Source of the DNA: Chloroflexia bacterium SDU3-3
Lineage (GTDB): Bacteria; Chloroflexota; Chloroflexia; Chloroflexales; Roseiflexaceae
Length of the DNA: 63,475 nt
NCBI GenBank assembly: GCA_009268125.1
Contig: WBOU01000024.1
Location: 1 to 63,475, forward strand
Direction: 5' to 3'
The first letter of the stretch is position 1; each line of letters opens with the position of its first letter. Under the pieces are notes generated by a model. The model was given only the letters and a program-made list of their open reading frames with translations. It had not been told where the DNA came from and did no database searches. Below, in pieces: positions 16,854 through 26,010 of the stretch. The translations under genes were made by a program, and so were the position numbers.

Positions 16854-18626
16854 CTAGTGCGCGTAGGCAACAAACTTCACCAGCACCGCGCTGATGTTAT
16901 CCTCGCCGCCGTTGGTGTTGGCGGTGGCCACCAGGGCCTCGCAGGCGGCCTGCGGGTCGGCGTTGGCAGCGATGATCTCGGCGATCTGCGGGTCGCGCAC
17001 CATCTCCCACAGGCCATCCGAGCAGCACAGCAGCACGTCGCCGGGGCGCAGGCGCTCGACAAACAGGTCGATGCCGACCTCGGCGCGGTCGCCGAGCGAG
17101 CGCAGCACCGCGTTGCGCTGGGGGTGGGTGTACACATCATCCTGGGCGATCTGGCCCAGGTCGACCAGGCGCTGCACCAGCGAGTGGTCGCGGCTGACGC
17201 GGCGCAGCTCGCCATCACGGTAGATATACGTGCGGCTGTCGCCGACGTTTCCGATCACGGCGCGGTCGCCCGAGACCACCGCCATGGTGATGGTGGTGCC
17301 CATGTCGTTGCCGCGCGCCTGGGCCTCGCGGATGACGTACTCGTTGGCCTGGGTGATGGCGTCGAAGGCCGCCGCCTTGAGCCGCTCCTCCTCGTAGGGG
17401 GCGTCCTGCTCAAGGGTAGGCGTCAGGTAGCCGCGCATCACGGCCTCGGCGGCCCCGCGCAGCGCCAGGCCGCTGGCCACCTCACCCGCCGAGTGGCCGC
17501 CCATGCCATCGGCCACCACATACAGCCCCCACGAGCGGCCGGTGTTATTCTGGTCGGTGCGCAGCTCCAGGGTCAGCAGGCTATCCTCGTTGTGGTCGCG
17601 CACCATGCCGGTGTCGGATCGCGCTCCCACCAGCGCCCACAGCGGCGCGGGCTGGGTCTTGTCGGCCAGCAACTCCTCGAAGGTGGAGACCAGCGTGGCG
17701 GCGTCGGCGTAGCCGCCGGTGCGCAGCCCGCTGAGGATGGCCGGGATGCCCGGCTCCTCGGCCAGGGCCTCGGCCTGCTCCTCGGTGAGGCGCTTGGTCG
17801 TGCGCGGCGTGGCGGTGCTGGCCTCCAGCAGCTTGGCCAGCGCGGGCAGGTCGCCCGCCGGGTCGCCGCCGCGCCGCAGGTGGGGCGCGGCGCGCAGCAG
17901 CGGCTGGCCCTCGGGCGACAGCTCGACCTCATCCAGCTCGACCTCGCCGAGGGTCAGGCCCTCGGCGTGGAGCGCCACCAGCAGGCGGGCGATGCCCAGG
18001 CCCAGGTTGATCGCATCCAGCTCGGCCAGCGGCGGGGCGATCGGGTCGCGCCCGCTGCCCAGGGTCAGCACCAGCCGCCGATCGCCCTCGCGCACCTCGT
18101 CCCAGATCTGGGGCAGCATGGCGCGGGCTAGCTCGGAGTGCACCTCGGGCACGAGGGCCAGCCCCTCTGGCTCGGGGCCGCCCAGCGCGCCGTGGTAGCG
18201 GCGTCCCTCCAGCGACGCGCCGCACTCGGTGCAGAACAGCTCGCCCGCCTCGTTGGATGTCGCGCCGCAGGCCCAGCAGCGCCGCCACGGCTCGCGGTCC
18301 ACCACCTCGACCTCTGGGCCATCGCCGGCCACCTGCTCGTACCGACCGCCGAAGAGCGCCGGTGCGCCCGGCTGCTGGGGTTGCTGATCCATGCTGTGCT
18401 CTCTCTCCATATCTTGCGCGGGCGGGCTGCTGGGCAGCGCCGCCGCAGGGGCGTTCACATCGGGTGCCATAGGGTGATACGCAACAGGGGTGCTCAGTGT
18501 TGCGACCAGCCACTCGTCGTCGTGGGGGGCGGGGGCGGGCAGGGGCGGCGCAAGCGGGGACGCGCACTGGATACAGAAGCGCGCCGCACCTCGGTTCTTC
18601 GCGCCGCACGCCGGGCAGATCTGCAT
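16854..18626 (-). CDS. PP2C-family Ser/Thr phosphatase with zinc ribbons
   Basis: A 590-residue protein. It has a zinc ribbon at 4-21 (CPACG..CIQCA) and a second around 115-140 (CWACG..CTECG). A ~150-residue segment follows (LVLTLGSGRDPIAPPLAEL, LGIARLLVALHAEGLTLGEV) that looks like a remnant of a protein kinase C-lobe without catalytic motifs. The C-terminal 240 residues are a complete PP2C domain: RDHNEDS, VVADGMGGHSAGE, MGTT, GNVGDSRTY, CSDGLWEM, GGEDNIS supply the metal-binding Asp residues. It should remove phosphate from Ser/Thr in the cytoplasm. It lies 38 bases after a second PP2C gene in the same operon. The kinase-remnant idea is an inference from length and pattern. Confidence 0.85.
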   Translation of the reverse strand: MQICPACGAKNRGAARFCIQCASPLAPPLPAPAPHDDEWLVATLSTPVAYHPMAPDVNAPAAALPSSPPAQDMEREHSMDQQPQQPGAPALFGGRYEQVAGDGPEVEVVDREPWRRCWACGATSNEAGELFCTECGASLEGRRYHGALGGPEPEGLALVPEVHSELARAMLPQIWDEVREGDRRLVLTLGSGRDPIAPPLAELDAINLGLGIARLLVALHAEGLTLGEVELDEVELSPEGQPLLRAAPHLRRGGDPAGDLPALAKLLEASTATPRTTKRLTEEQAEALAEEPGIPAILSGLRTGGYADAATLVSTFEELLADKTQPAPLWALVGARSDTGMVRDHNEDSLLTLELRTDQNNTGRSWGLYVVADGMGGHSAGEVASGLALRGAAEAVMRGYLTPTLEQDAPYEEERLKAAAFDAITQANEYVIREAQARGNDMGTTITMAVVSGDRAVIGNVGDSRTYIYRDGELRRVSRDHSLVQRLVDLGQIAQDDVYTHPQRNAVLRSLGDRAEVGIDLFVERLRPGDVLLCCSDGLWEMVRDPQIAEIIAANADPQAACEALVATANTNGGEDNISAVLVKFVAYAH

Positions 18627-18664
18627 AGCTACCTCGGGTTCTCACACATGGGCAGGCGCAGCGC

Positions 18665-19921
18665 CTACCGCTCGGCCCGAATGATCACAACGCTGATGTT
18701 GTCGGAGCCACCGCGCTGGTTGGCCAGCGCGATCAGCTGGGCGCAGGCCGCGCCGGGGTCGGCCTGCTCGATGGCGATGCGCGCCAGCTCCTCGTCGCGC
18801 ACGTAGCTGAACAGGCCGTCGGAGCAGATCAGCACCACATCGCCCGCCTCGATCGGCTCGGAGCGCGTGTCGACATCCACCGTTGGGTCGGTGCCCAGCG
18901 AGCGGTAGAGCAGGTTGCGCTGCGGGTGGGTGCGGGCCTCCTCGGCGGTGATCTGGCCGATGTCGACCAGCCGCGCCACCAGGCTGTGGTCGGATGTGAG
19001 CTGGGCGACCTTGGCGTTGTCCACTGTCACGCCCCGGGCGTTGATCAGGTAGGCGCGCGAGTCGCCCACCGAGGCGATGTGGATGCGCTCGCCCACGATC
19101 AGCACGACGGTGAGGGTTGTGCCCATGCCGCGCTGGGCCGCGTTCTGTCGCGACTCGTTGTAGATGCGGCGGTTGGCGAGGATGGCGGCGGCGCGCAGCA
19201 GCGACTCCCAGCCCGCATCGTCCGGCGGGCGGCGGCGGCCCAGGCTGGTGGCCAGCTCGTGCTGCAGCGCCTCGGCGGCGATCTGGCTGGCGCGCTCGCC
19301 CGCCGCCGCGCCGCCCATGCCGTCAGCCACGAGGCAGAGCTGGGCCTGGCTGCCATCGGGCAGGGCGATCGTGCCAGTGAAGATCGCGTCCTGGTTATTC
19401 CTGCGGATCTGGCCGATATCGCTCTGGGCGGCGATAGCAAACGTGAGGGGCAAAATAGGCACCATCGTTGGTTCCTCTGAGGGCGCGCTCGACATCGGCG
19501 CGCCGCAGCGCTGGCAGAACTTCGCCCCGCGGCGGTTGCCGCCGCCGCACGCCGGGCAGGCCATGTCGTAGGCGCGCAGCACCGGCATGCGCGTGGTGAT
19601 GCGCATGGTGGTGCGGCCCTGGGCCAGCTGCTGCGAGAGGCTGAGCAGGATCTTGGAAAGCTCCTCGATCGCGCTGGCGGCCTGCGCCCTGGTCACGGTG
19701 TCGCCGCTGGCCAGCTGCTGCTGCCAGTGGCGGACGCCTGATTCTACCACGTTTACCAGCGCCTGCAGATCCAGGCTCTCGGCCTCGACCTCGACCTGGC
19801 CGGGCGCGGGCACAGCAAGCTCGGGGGCGGGCTGGGGCAGGGCGCGCCCGCACGACGGGCAGAAGCGCGACCGCGCCATGGTGGTCGCGCCGCAGTAGGG
19901 GCAGCGGGCGGTCGATGCCAT
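18665..19921 (-). CDS. PP2C-family Ser/Thr phosphatase with two zinc ribbons
   Basis: A 418-residue protein and first gene of the operon. It has ribbon CPYCG..CPSCG at 6-25, a helical segment (SGVRHWQQQLASGDTVTRAQ), a second ribbon CPACGG..CQRCGAPM near 135-155, then a full PP2C domain from about 180 (IRRNNQDAIF, LVADGMGGAAAGE, GMGTT, SVGDSRAY, CSDGLFSYV, GGSDNIS). All metal-binding Asp positions are present. The start at 19921 (MASTARCPYCG) is preferred over an upstream ATG because the ribbon begins there; its Shine-Dalgarno (GGA) is weak. No partner kinase is encoded in this window. Confidence 0.85.
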   Translation of the reverse strand: MASTARCPYCGATTMARSRFCPSCGRALPQPAPELAVPAPGQVEVEAESLDLQALVNVVESGVRHWQQQLASGDTVTRAQAASAIEELSKILLSLSQQLAQGRTTMRITTRMPVLRAYDMACPACGGGNRRGAKFCQRCGAPMSSAPSEEPTMVPILPLTFAIAAQSDIGQIRRNNQDAIFTGTIALPDGSQAQLCLVADGMGGAAAGERASQIAAEALQHELATSLGRRRPPDDAGWESLLRAAAILANRRIYNESRQNAAQRGMGTTLTVVLIVGERIHIASVGDSRAYLINARGVTVDNAKVAQLTSDHSLVARLVDIGQITAEEARTHPQRNLLYRSLGTDPTVDVDTRSEPIEAGDVVLICSDGLFSYVRDEELARIAIEQADPGAACAQLIALANQRGGSDNISVVIIRAER

Positions 19922-20072
19922 AGTGTCCAACAGCCGAAGACATGCTCGCCGTTCGCGGCCTTCCCGCTTCGGTCGGGAAACCAACGGCCTACACGCGCGA
20001 CCGACGCACGGGCATCGGGCGCACGAGCTATGGGGTATGACGTCGGCACGCGGCGCAGGGGTGCACCCGCTG

Positions 20073-20081
20073 TGCTACAAT
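20073..20081 (+). promoter_or_regulatory. Extended -10 element before the glycosyltransferase gene
   Basis: TGCTACAAT is an extended -10 box about 77 bases before the ATG at 20158. No good -35 precedes it. Confidence 0.35.
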
Positions 20082-20157
20082 TTCCCCCAAACTTCCGGCA
20101 AATTATAGCACAGGAGCTGCGCGCGCCCCGGCCCACGCCCACGCGCCCGCCACCCAT

Positions 20158-21255
20158 ATGCGAATCGCATTCCTTGACTCATGGCTCCAGAACGCGGTCG
20201 ACGGCAGCGGCACCGCCGCCTCGATCGGCGGCCTCGGGCAGGCGCTGCGCCGCCAGGGCCACACCGTCACCCGCTTCGGCCCCTTCACCCAGCGGCCCGC
20301 CAACCTCACGCTGCGGCGGCTGCTGTTTAACGCCCAGCTGCCCGCGCTGCTGCGCGCGCTGCGCTACGACCTGATCGTGGGCTTCGACATCGACGGCGTG
20401 CTGATCTCGGGCCGCAGCGGCAACACGCCCTATGTGTGCTGCGTGAAGGGCGTGATCGCCGAGGAGCTGCTGCACGAGCGCGGCCAGACGCGGGCGCTGT
20501 TCCAGGCGCTGGCGCGGCTGGAGCGCCACAACGCCCGCCACGCCGACATGGTGCTGACCGACACGGCCTACGCCCGCGCCGCGATCGGGCGGCACTACGG
20601 CGTGCCGGGGCGCAAGGTGCGGCTGGTGCCCGCCGGGATCGACCTGGCCCGCTGGCAGCGCATCGCCGAGGCGACGCCGCGCCAGAGCGACGGCGCGACC
20701 ATCCTGTGTGTGGCCCGCCAGTACCCGCGCAAGCACGTGGCCGACCTGCTGCGGGCCATGCCGCTGGTGCGCCAGCAGGTGCCGCAGGCCCACGCGGTGA
20801 TCGTGGGCGACGGGCCGGAACACGCCAGCCTGCGGGCGCTGGCGGGCGAGCTGGGCCTGGGCGAGGCGGTGCGGTTCCTGGGCGCGCTGCCCGATGACGA
20901 CGAGGTGGCGCGCTGGTACCGCCGCGCCGACATCTTCTGCCTGCCCAGCGTGCAGGAGGGCTTCGGCATGGTGTTTGTGGAGGCCATGGCCAGCGGGCTG
21001 CCGGTGGTGGCCACGCTCTCGGCGGCCATCCCCGAGGTGGTGCCGCGTGGCCGCGCCGGGCTGCTGGTGCCGCCCGCGCAGCCGCAGGCCCTGGCGGCGG
21101 CCTTGGTCGATCTGCTGCGCAGCCCCGCGAAGCGCGCGGCCTTCGGCGACTTCGGCCAGCAGCATGTGGCCCAGTACGAGTGGGACAGGATCGCCCGCCT
21201 GTTCCTGGCCTCGGTGGCGCCGCTACTGCAGACCAGCGTGGGCGAGGTGAGCTAG
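20158..21255 (+). CDS. Glycosyltransferase family 4 protein
   Basis: A 365-residue GT-B glycosyltransferase. The N-terminal domain has IAFLDSWLQ and SIGGLGQALRRQGH (the glycine loop near the acceptor site). The C-terminal domain has CVARQYPRKHVADLLRA in the donor-phosphate position (Arg and Lys present), VGDGPEHASL, FLGALPDDDEVARWYRRAD and the E-x7-E motif QEGFGMVFVEAMA. It probably transfers a sugar from a nucleotide donor to a cell-surface glycan or lipid; the substrate is unknown. No clear Shine-Dalgarno precedes the ATG, but the family match starts at residue 2. Confidence 0.8.
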   Translation: MRIAFLDSWLQNAVDGSGTAASIGGLGQALRRQGHTVTRFGPFTQRPANLTLRRLLFNAQLPALLRALRYDLIVGFDIDGVLISGRSGNTPYVCCVKGVIAEELLHERGQTRALFQALARLERHNARHADMVLTDTAYARAAIGRHYGVPGRKVRLVPAGIDLARWQRIAEATPRQSDGATILCVARQYPRKHVADLLRAMPLVRQQVPQAHAVIVGDGPEHASLRALAGELGLGEAVRFLGALPDDDEVARWYRRADIFCLPSVQEGFGMVFVEAMASGLPVVATLSAAIPEVVPRGRAGLLVPPAQPQALAAALVDLLRSPAKRAAFGDFGQQHVAQYEWDRIARLFLASVAPLLQTSVGEVS

Positions 21256-21324
21256 GGCGAGCGGCCCCGCCCATCCGGCGAAGGCGCAAGAACCAGCGCG
21301 CTGGCCATGATCCAGCCCGCAGAG

Positions 21325-21357
21325 ACGAGGCCAGCCGTACGAGGCGGCCTCGTTTTT
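21325..21357 (+). terminator. Intrinsic terminator after glycosyltransferase
   Basis: ACGAGGCC (21325-21332) pairs with GGCCTCGT (21346-21353) across 13 bases and runs into T5. It lies 70 bases past the stop codon. Confidence 0.7.
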
Positions 21358-21464
21358 CTCCCTCTATACCCACCACAATCTCAGGCCGACAAAAAACAAA
21401 AAAGGATTATTTTGGGCGTTCCTCTGCGGCGGGCTGGCTATCGCTGGTGAGGATTATGGCCAGC

Positions 21465-21610
21465 TGGCGATCGCAGCGCCTTCGCCGCATGGGCCAGGTG
21501 GGTAAGATTGGCACATCCCTCTTTCTAGAGCTTTTGTTCCCTTGGTGTCTTCGTGCCTTGGTGGTACGTTATCGTTCCCTTCGCGTCTTCGTGGTATTCG
21601 CCCCCTCCCG
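21465..21610 (+). repeat. Mixed intergenic repeats (GCxCCTTCGCCGCATGGGCC core and CTTCGTGG family)
   Basis: Bases about 21474-21507 carry the CCTTCGCCGCATGGGCCAGG core seen at 12041-12070 and 12415-12450. Directly after, 21535-21605 carries two CTTCG.GTCTTCGTGGT units. No gene between 21256 and 21688. Confidence 0.65.
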
Positions 21611-21688
21611 TTCCCTTGACCGCGCCAGAAAGATCGGCCACAATACCAGCATCGCAACCGCCGCACCCGCACACGAGGCCCCCCGCCT

Positions 21689-22849
21689 ATGAGCAACCCG
21701 CCCCCCGCCCCCGCCCGGCTGCACTACCTGGATGGCATGCGCGCGCTGGCCGCGCTGGCCGTGGTGGCGCTGCACACCATGCAGATGTACGACACCCCGA
21801 TGGACGGCGTGGCCGCGCCGCAGCTGCCGCTGCACCAGCCGTGGGCGCAGGCGCTCTACGCCGCGCTGCTGCAGCTCGTCATCCGCCTGGGCAGCGACGC
21901 CGTGCCGGTGTTCCTGGTGCTCTCGGGCTTCAGCCTGATGCTGCCTGCGGCGCGGGCGGGCGACGGCAGGCTGCCGGGCGGGGTGGGGCGGTTCTTTCTG
22001 CGGCGGGCTAGGCGCATCCTGCCGCCCTACTACGCCGCCGTGCTGCTGGCCTTCGCGCTGATCGCGGCGGTGCCATGGCTGGCCGAGCCGCGCGGGCTGT
22101 ACTGGGATCTGGCGCTGCCCGCCACCTGGCAGGCGCTGCTGGCCCACCTGCTGCTGGTGCACAACGCCAGCTACGACTGGTACCTGAAGATCAACCCGCC
22201 GCTGTGGAGCATCGCGGTGGAGACGCAGATCTACCTGCTGTTCCCGCTGCTGCTGTGGGTGTGGCGAAAGTGGGGCACGCTGGCGCTGGCGGCGGCGGCG
22301 CTGGGCTACGGCGTGGTCGCCAACGACCTGCCCATACCGCTGCTGCCGCTCTCGCAGGGCAACTACGTGTGCATCTTTGGCATGGGCATGGCGGCTGCGG
22401 CCATCGGGTTCGCGCCGGGGCAGGGCTGGCTGCGGCGGCTGCCCTGGCCGCTGATCACGCTGGGTGCGGCGGCGGCCTACGCGGCGGTGTGCGCGGCCAG
22501 CATCGGGCGGCTGGCCCAGCTGCCGGGCTACGCGCCCATCCTGGTGGCGGGCGCGTCCATGGCCAGCGGCATGGTGGCCATGGCGCTGCGCGAGCAGGCG
22601 GGCAGGCCCGCCGGGCTGGTGCGCCGCGCCCTGGAGCGGCCCGCGCTGGTGGGGGTGGGCCGGTTCTCGTACAGCATCTACCTCATCCACGCGCCGCTGC
22701 TGGCGCTGGCGGCGGCGGCCACGCTGGCCTGGGGCATGCCAGCGCGGCTGGCCTACCCCGCGCTGGCGCTAGGCGGCTGGGCGCTGGTGCTGGCGGCCAG
22801 CTATGGCTTCTACCGCCTGATCGAGCTGCCCAGCATGGGCAGGCGCTAG
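21689..22849 (+). CDS. Acyltransferase 3 family membrane protein (OafA/YrhL type)
   Basis: A 386-residue integral membrane protein with about ten hydrophobic segments. HYLDGMRALAALAVVALHTM near the N-terminus is the signature of acyltransferase 3 proteins, including the catalytic His in the first helix; RRARRILPPYYAAV and FSYSIYLIHAPLLAL are the other usual blocks. Members acetylate or otherwise acylate sugars of exopolysaccharide, O-antigen, peptidoglycan or antibiotics. The nearby glycosyltransferase at 20158 makes a surface glycan a reasonable target (inference). Its stop overlaps by 4 bases the end of the convergent methyltransferase gene. Confidence 0.85.
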   Translation: MSNPPPAPARLHYLDGMRALAALAVVALHTMQMYDTPMDGVAAPQLPLHQPWAQALYAALLQLVIRLGSDAVPVFLVLSGFSLMLPAARAGDGRLPGGVGRFFLRRARRILPPYYAAVLLAFALIAAVPWLAEPRGLYWDLALPATWQALLAHLLLVHNASYDWYLKINPPLWSIAVETQIYLLFPLLLWVWRKWGTLALAAAALGYGVVANDLPIPLLPLSQGNYVCIFGMGMAAAAIGFAPGQGWLRRLPWPLITLGAAAAYAAVCAASIGRLAQLPGYAPILVAGASMASGMVAMALREQAGRPAGLVRRALERPALVGVGRFSYSIYLIHAPLLALAAAATLAWGMPARLAYPALALGGWALVLAASYGFYRLIELPSMGRR

Positions 22850-23610
22850 GCCAGCGCCAGCGCGGCGCGGTAGCCGGGGATGGCCCGCACGGCCAGCGGG
22901 CGCAGCCCGGCCTGGTGGGCTATGGCTAGCAGCTCGGCCAGGGTGTAGGCCCGGCGGGCCGAGGCCAGGCCGTCGTGGCGGGTCAGGCGGTTGGCGCTGA
23001 TCAGGTGGCCCAGCAGCCATGCCCCGGCCAGGCCCGGCCACGAGCGCAGCAGGTCGTTCAGCACCACGCCGTGGCGGGCCACGCGGCGCAGCTCGCGCAG
23101 CAGCGCCACGGCCTGGGGCGGCGCGAAGTGGTGCAGGGTGAACGAGCAGTGGGCCACGCCCACGCTGGCGTCGGCCAGGGGCAGCCGCAGCGCGTCGGCG
23201 GCGGCGTAGGCCACCCCGCCGCCGCGCATGGCCGCCATCCGCACGATCTGCGGGCTGATGTCCACCGCCAGCACACGTCCCGCGAAGGCGCGCGGCATGT
23301 CGCCGATCCCGCAGCCCACATCCAGCACATCCCACGCGGCGGGCTGCACAAATGCCGCAGCTGGTACCGCCCCGGTCAACTGTGCGGATTGTACAAAGCG
23401 CCGCACGGCCCACGTGCTCAGCCAGACGCCGCCGCCCAGGCGGTTGACCATAGACAGATCCAACAAATTCTCCAGCAGCTCGGCGTCGGCCAGGCCGGGC
23501 GCGTCGATCAGCTCCGGCTCATCCCTGCGGGGCAGCCCCACGGCCAGAATCGCGCCACCCCAGCGCCCGCCCCGCCCCATGTGGTCGGATGTGTCGCTAT
23601 TTCGCATAAA
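22846..23610 (-). CDS. Class I SAM-dependent methyltransferase
   Basis: About 254 residues with a Rossmann methyltransferase core: WDVLDVGCGIGDMPRAFA (motif I, SAM-binding), VLAVDISPQIV (motif II acidic residue), YAAADALRLPLADASV (motif III) and SFTLHHF (motif IV). The N-terminal ELIDAPGLADAELLENL and C-terminal RRAYTLAELLAIAHQAGL segments match small-molecule methyltransferases often found next to lipid or polyketide genes. The substrate is unknown. The start is uncertain: 23610 is chosen, but ATGs at 23583 and 23673 are open and none has a good Shine-Dalgarno. Confidence 0.75.
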   Translation of the reverse strand, partial: FMRNSDTSDHMGRGGRWGGAILAVGLPRRDEPELIDAPGLADAELLENLLDLSMVNRLGGGVWLSTWAVRRFVQSAQLTGAVPAAAFVQPAAWDVLDVGCGIGDMPRAFAGRVLAVDISPQIVRMAAMRGGGVAYAAADALRLPLADASVGVAHCSFTLHHFAPPQAVALLRELRRVARHGVVLNDLLRSWPGLAGAWLLGHLISANRLTRHDGLASARRAYTLAELLAIAHQAGLRPLAVRAIPGYRAALALA

Positions 23611-23638
23611 GCGGTGAACCACAGCGCCTCTTGCTTTC

Positions 23639-23666
23639 TTTGCAAAAATCACAATAATGCTATAAT
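23639..23666 (+). promoter_or_regulatory. Promoter candidate for the PucR-type gene
   Basis: TTTGCA (23639-23644), 16 bases, then an extended -10, TGC-TATAAT (23658-23666). It lies about 235 bases before the PucR start, leaving a long leader, so the assignment is tentative. The dyad GCTATAATAGC around it could also serve the divergent methyltransferase gene. Confidence 0.4.
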
Positions 23667-23900
23667 AGCTCATCGTTCATTCTGCATAAATGCCGGGCCG
23701 TCTATTTGGTCAAGGCATACGATGAAGCAGAGACCCGGCACCCAGCCAGCCGTATCGTCAGCGGCCTGCGTGCCCGGCGCAGCGCTGTGGCTGCCAACCC
23801 CTGGTGTAATTTGCAATCTGCTTGGAAGCGCCCGCCCGCGCGAGCGACGCCGCCCGCGCCGTGCGCCGCGTGCCAAGCACCACTTTCGTTGAGCGACACT

Positions 23901-25469
23901 ATGGCACCAGTCACCGTCCGCGATGTTGTACGCCTTGCCCTGCCGCCCGGCACCACGATCGTAGCCGGCAACAGCGGGCTTGCCCACCCCGTCACTTGGG
24001 TCGCCTCGCAGCGTGCCACGCCGCCGGTCTTCTCGAACCTGCGCGGCGGCGAGCTGGCGCTGGTCTCGGTGTCGGCGGCGCTGGCGCTGGATGACCAGCT
24101 CACCCTGCCGTCGCTGATCGAGCGACTGGCCCGGGTGCCGATCGCCGCCGTGGGGGCCATCGGCGAGATCAGCGAGGCCGCCCAGGCCGCCGCCGAGGAT
24201 GCCCACATCCCCCTGCTGCACCTGCCCGACGACATCAACCCGCGCGAGGTCGAGCGCGAGGTGCAGCGGCTGATCAGCGACTACGAGGCCCAGCTCGACC
24301 GCCGCGCTGCCCAGCTGGGCAACCTGCTCACCCACCGCTCGCTGGCCGGCGCGGGGCTGCCGGGCCTGCTGGAGACGCTGGCCGAGCGCGTGGGGCAGGC
24401 CGTGGCCTGCTACAGCCTCAGCGGCGACATCCGCGCGATCAAGGGGCGCGGCTCCTCGCGCGTGGCGCTGCAGACGCTGCGGCCCACCGCGCCCGGCATC
24501 TACCAGCAGCTGGGCCAGCAGATCTGGGTGCAGCAGCTGGGCGCAAGCAGCGACCGCATGGGCTACCTGGCGATCGCAGGCCCCACCCTGGATGAGTGGG
24601 ACAAGCTGGCCGCGCAGGCGGGTGCCGCCGCCATCGCGCTGGAGATCGCCAAGGAGCACGCGGTGCAGGCCGCCGAGGAGCGGCTGCGCGGCGACTTCGT
24701 GCAGGCCGTGCTGATGGGGCCGCCCGGCGACAGCGAGGCCCTGCTGCGCCGCGCCCAAGATCTCGGCTACGACCTGCGGGTGCCCCACGCGGCGGTGCTC
24801 TGCTCCACCAGCGGCAACGGCGCGCTCGATGAGCGCACCCTGGTGCGGCTGACCAGCGCGGTGAACAACGCGCTGAGCGCCCTGAACATGCCCGCCCCCA
24901 CCATGCGCCGCGACGACGGCCTGCTGGCCTACATCCCCGTGCCCGAGCCGGGGCCGCGCGCCCGCGAGCTGGCCGAAAAGCTGCGTGTCCGCCTGTCCAA
25001 CGACATCCCCACGATCGTGGTGGCGCTAGGCAAAGAGGCCGCCAACGTCACGGTGTGGTCGCGCTCGCTGCGCGAGGCCGAGCAGGCCATGATCCTCGGG
25101 CGGCAGCTGCTGGATAACGGGCGCGTGCTCGACTTCGGCGACCTGGGCGTGTACCGCCTGCTGTTCCTGCTGCGCGAGTCACCCGAGCTGTGGGATTTCT
25201 ACCGCACCACGCTGGCCGCGCTGGCCGAGTACGACCAGAAGCAGCGCGCCGAGCTGCTGAAGACGCTGGAGGCCTTCTTCGCCAGCCTGGGCAACCTGGC
25301 CCAGACCGCCGAGGCGCTGCACGTGCACCGCAACACGCTGCTCTACCGGCTCAAGCGTATCGGCGAGATCAGCGGGCTGAATCTGGAAGACCCCGAGGAG
25401 CGCCTGGCGCTCTGGATCGCGCTCAAGGCCCACCGCGTGATGCGCACGCTCGACGCCACCCCCGACTAG
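23901..25469 (+). CDS. PucR-family transcriptional regulator
   Basis: A 522-residue protein. Residues 1-120 match the PucR N-terminal domain (VTVRDVVRLALPPGTTIVAG, VTWVASQRAT, AVGAIGEISEAAQAAAEDAHIPLLHLP). The C-terminal ~65 residues are the PucR-type HTH (LKTLEAFFASLGNLAQTAEA, LHVHRNTLLYRLKRIGEISG, NLEDPEERLALWIALK). A GGDEF-like or CdaR-type middle region (about 280-430) lies between. Family members regulate purine catabolism or other nitrogen and carbon use. The ATG at 23901 is chosen because homology begins there; an upstream in-frame ATG at 23706 adds a low-complexity leader. A degenerate GGDEF protein follows 50 bases later. Confidence 0.85.
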   Translation: MAPVTVRDVVRLALPPGTTIVAGNSGLAHPVTWVASQRATPPVFSNLRGGELALVSVSAALALDDQLTLPSLIERLARVPIAAVGAIGEISEAAQAAAEDAHIPLLHLPDDINPREVEREVQRLISDYEAQLDRRAAQLGNLLTHRSLAGAGLPGLLETLAERVGQAVACYSLSGDIRAIKGRGSSRVALQTLRPTAPGIYQQLGQQIWVQQLGASSDRMGYLAIAGPTLDEWDKLAAQAGAAAIALEIAKEHAVQAAEERLRGDFVQAVLMGPPGDSEALLRRAQDLGYDLRVPHAAVLCSTSGNGALDERTLVRLTSAVNNALSALNMPAPTMRRDDGLLAYIPVPEPGPRARELAEKLRVRLSNDIPTIVVALGKEAANVTVWSRSLREAEQAMILGRQLLDNGRVLDFGDLGVYRLLFLLRESPELWDFYRTTLAALAEYDQKQRAELLKTLEAFFASLGNLAQTAEALHVHRNTLLYRLKRIGEISGLNLEDPEERLALWIALKAHRVMRTLDATPD

Positions 25470-25519
25470 CCCGCCCCCGCGCCGAGCGCTGAGATCGCCG
25501 CCTACCGAAGGAGCTAGCA

Positions 25520-26005
25520 ATGCTTTCTCACGTCGATCCGCTCGCCGATCTCGCCGACCGCCAGGGGCTAGCGCGATTCGTCGATCAGCACATGCGCGCG
25601 CTGGGGGCCAGCGCCGCCAGCATGTTGCTGATCGAGATCGACATGTTCCCAAGCTACAGCGACCGCTACAGCGCCCAGGCCGCCGACCTGTGCCTGCGTG
25701 GCGTCGCCAGCACACTCCAGCGCCGCCTGCGCCACTATAGCGATCTGCTGGCGCGGCTGGAAGGCGCGACCTTCGCCGCGATCATCCAGGGCGGCGACGC
25801 CGAAACCGCCGCTCTGGTGGCCCAGCGCATGCAGGCGGCGGTCTACGCCCTAGGCATCCCCCACGCTGCCAGCCCCGCCGAGCGCGTGACCGTGAGCATC
25901 GGCGCGGCGGCGCGTCGCGACCTCGACCTGGATGCGCTGCTGGCCCAGGCCCAGGCCGCGCTGCAGCGCGCCAAGCAGGCTGGCCCGGGCGGCCTGAGCC
26001 GCTAG
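25520..26005 (+). CDS. Stand-alone degenerate GGDEF domain protein
   Basis: A 161-residue protein that aligns along its length with the GGDEF diguanylate cyclase fold: SMLLIEIDMFPSYSDRYSAQAADLCLRGVA (matching LLLIDIDxFKxxNDxYGHxxGDxxLRxVA), RLEGATFAAII, VTVSIGAAAR, AQAALQRAKQAG. The active-site loop GGDEF reads EGATF, so both acidic metal ligands of the loop are gone. It cannot make c-di-GMP by the known mechanism; it could bind GTP or act as a protein partner. GGAG lies 8 bases before the ATG. It is probably cotranscribed with the PucR gene. Confidence 0.7.
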   Translation: MLSHVDPLADLADRQGLARFVDQHMRALGASAASMLLIEIDMFPSYSDRYSAQAADLCLRGVASTLQRRLRHYSDLLARLEGATFAAIIQGGDAETAALVAQRMQAAVYALGIPHAASPAERVTVSIGAAARRDLDLDALLAQAQAALQRAKQAGPGGLSR

Positions 26006-26010
26006 CACAC

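Noticed and set aside
16575-18131. 518-codon plus-strand frame opposite the PP2C gene
   Set aside because: Gln/His/Arg-rich antisense translation; the minus-strand frame has all PP2C motifs.
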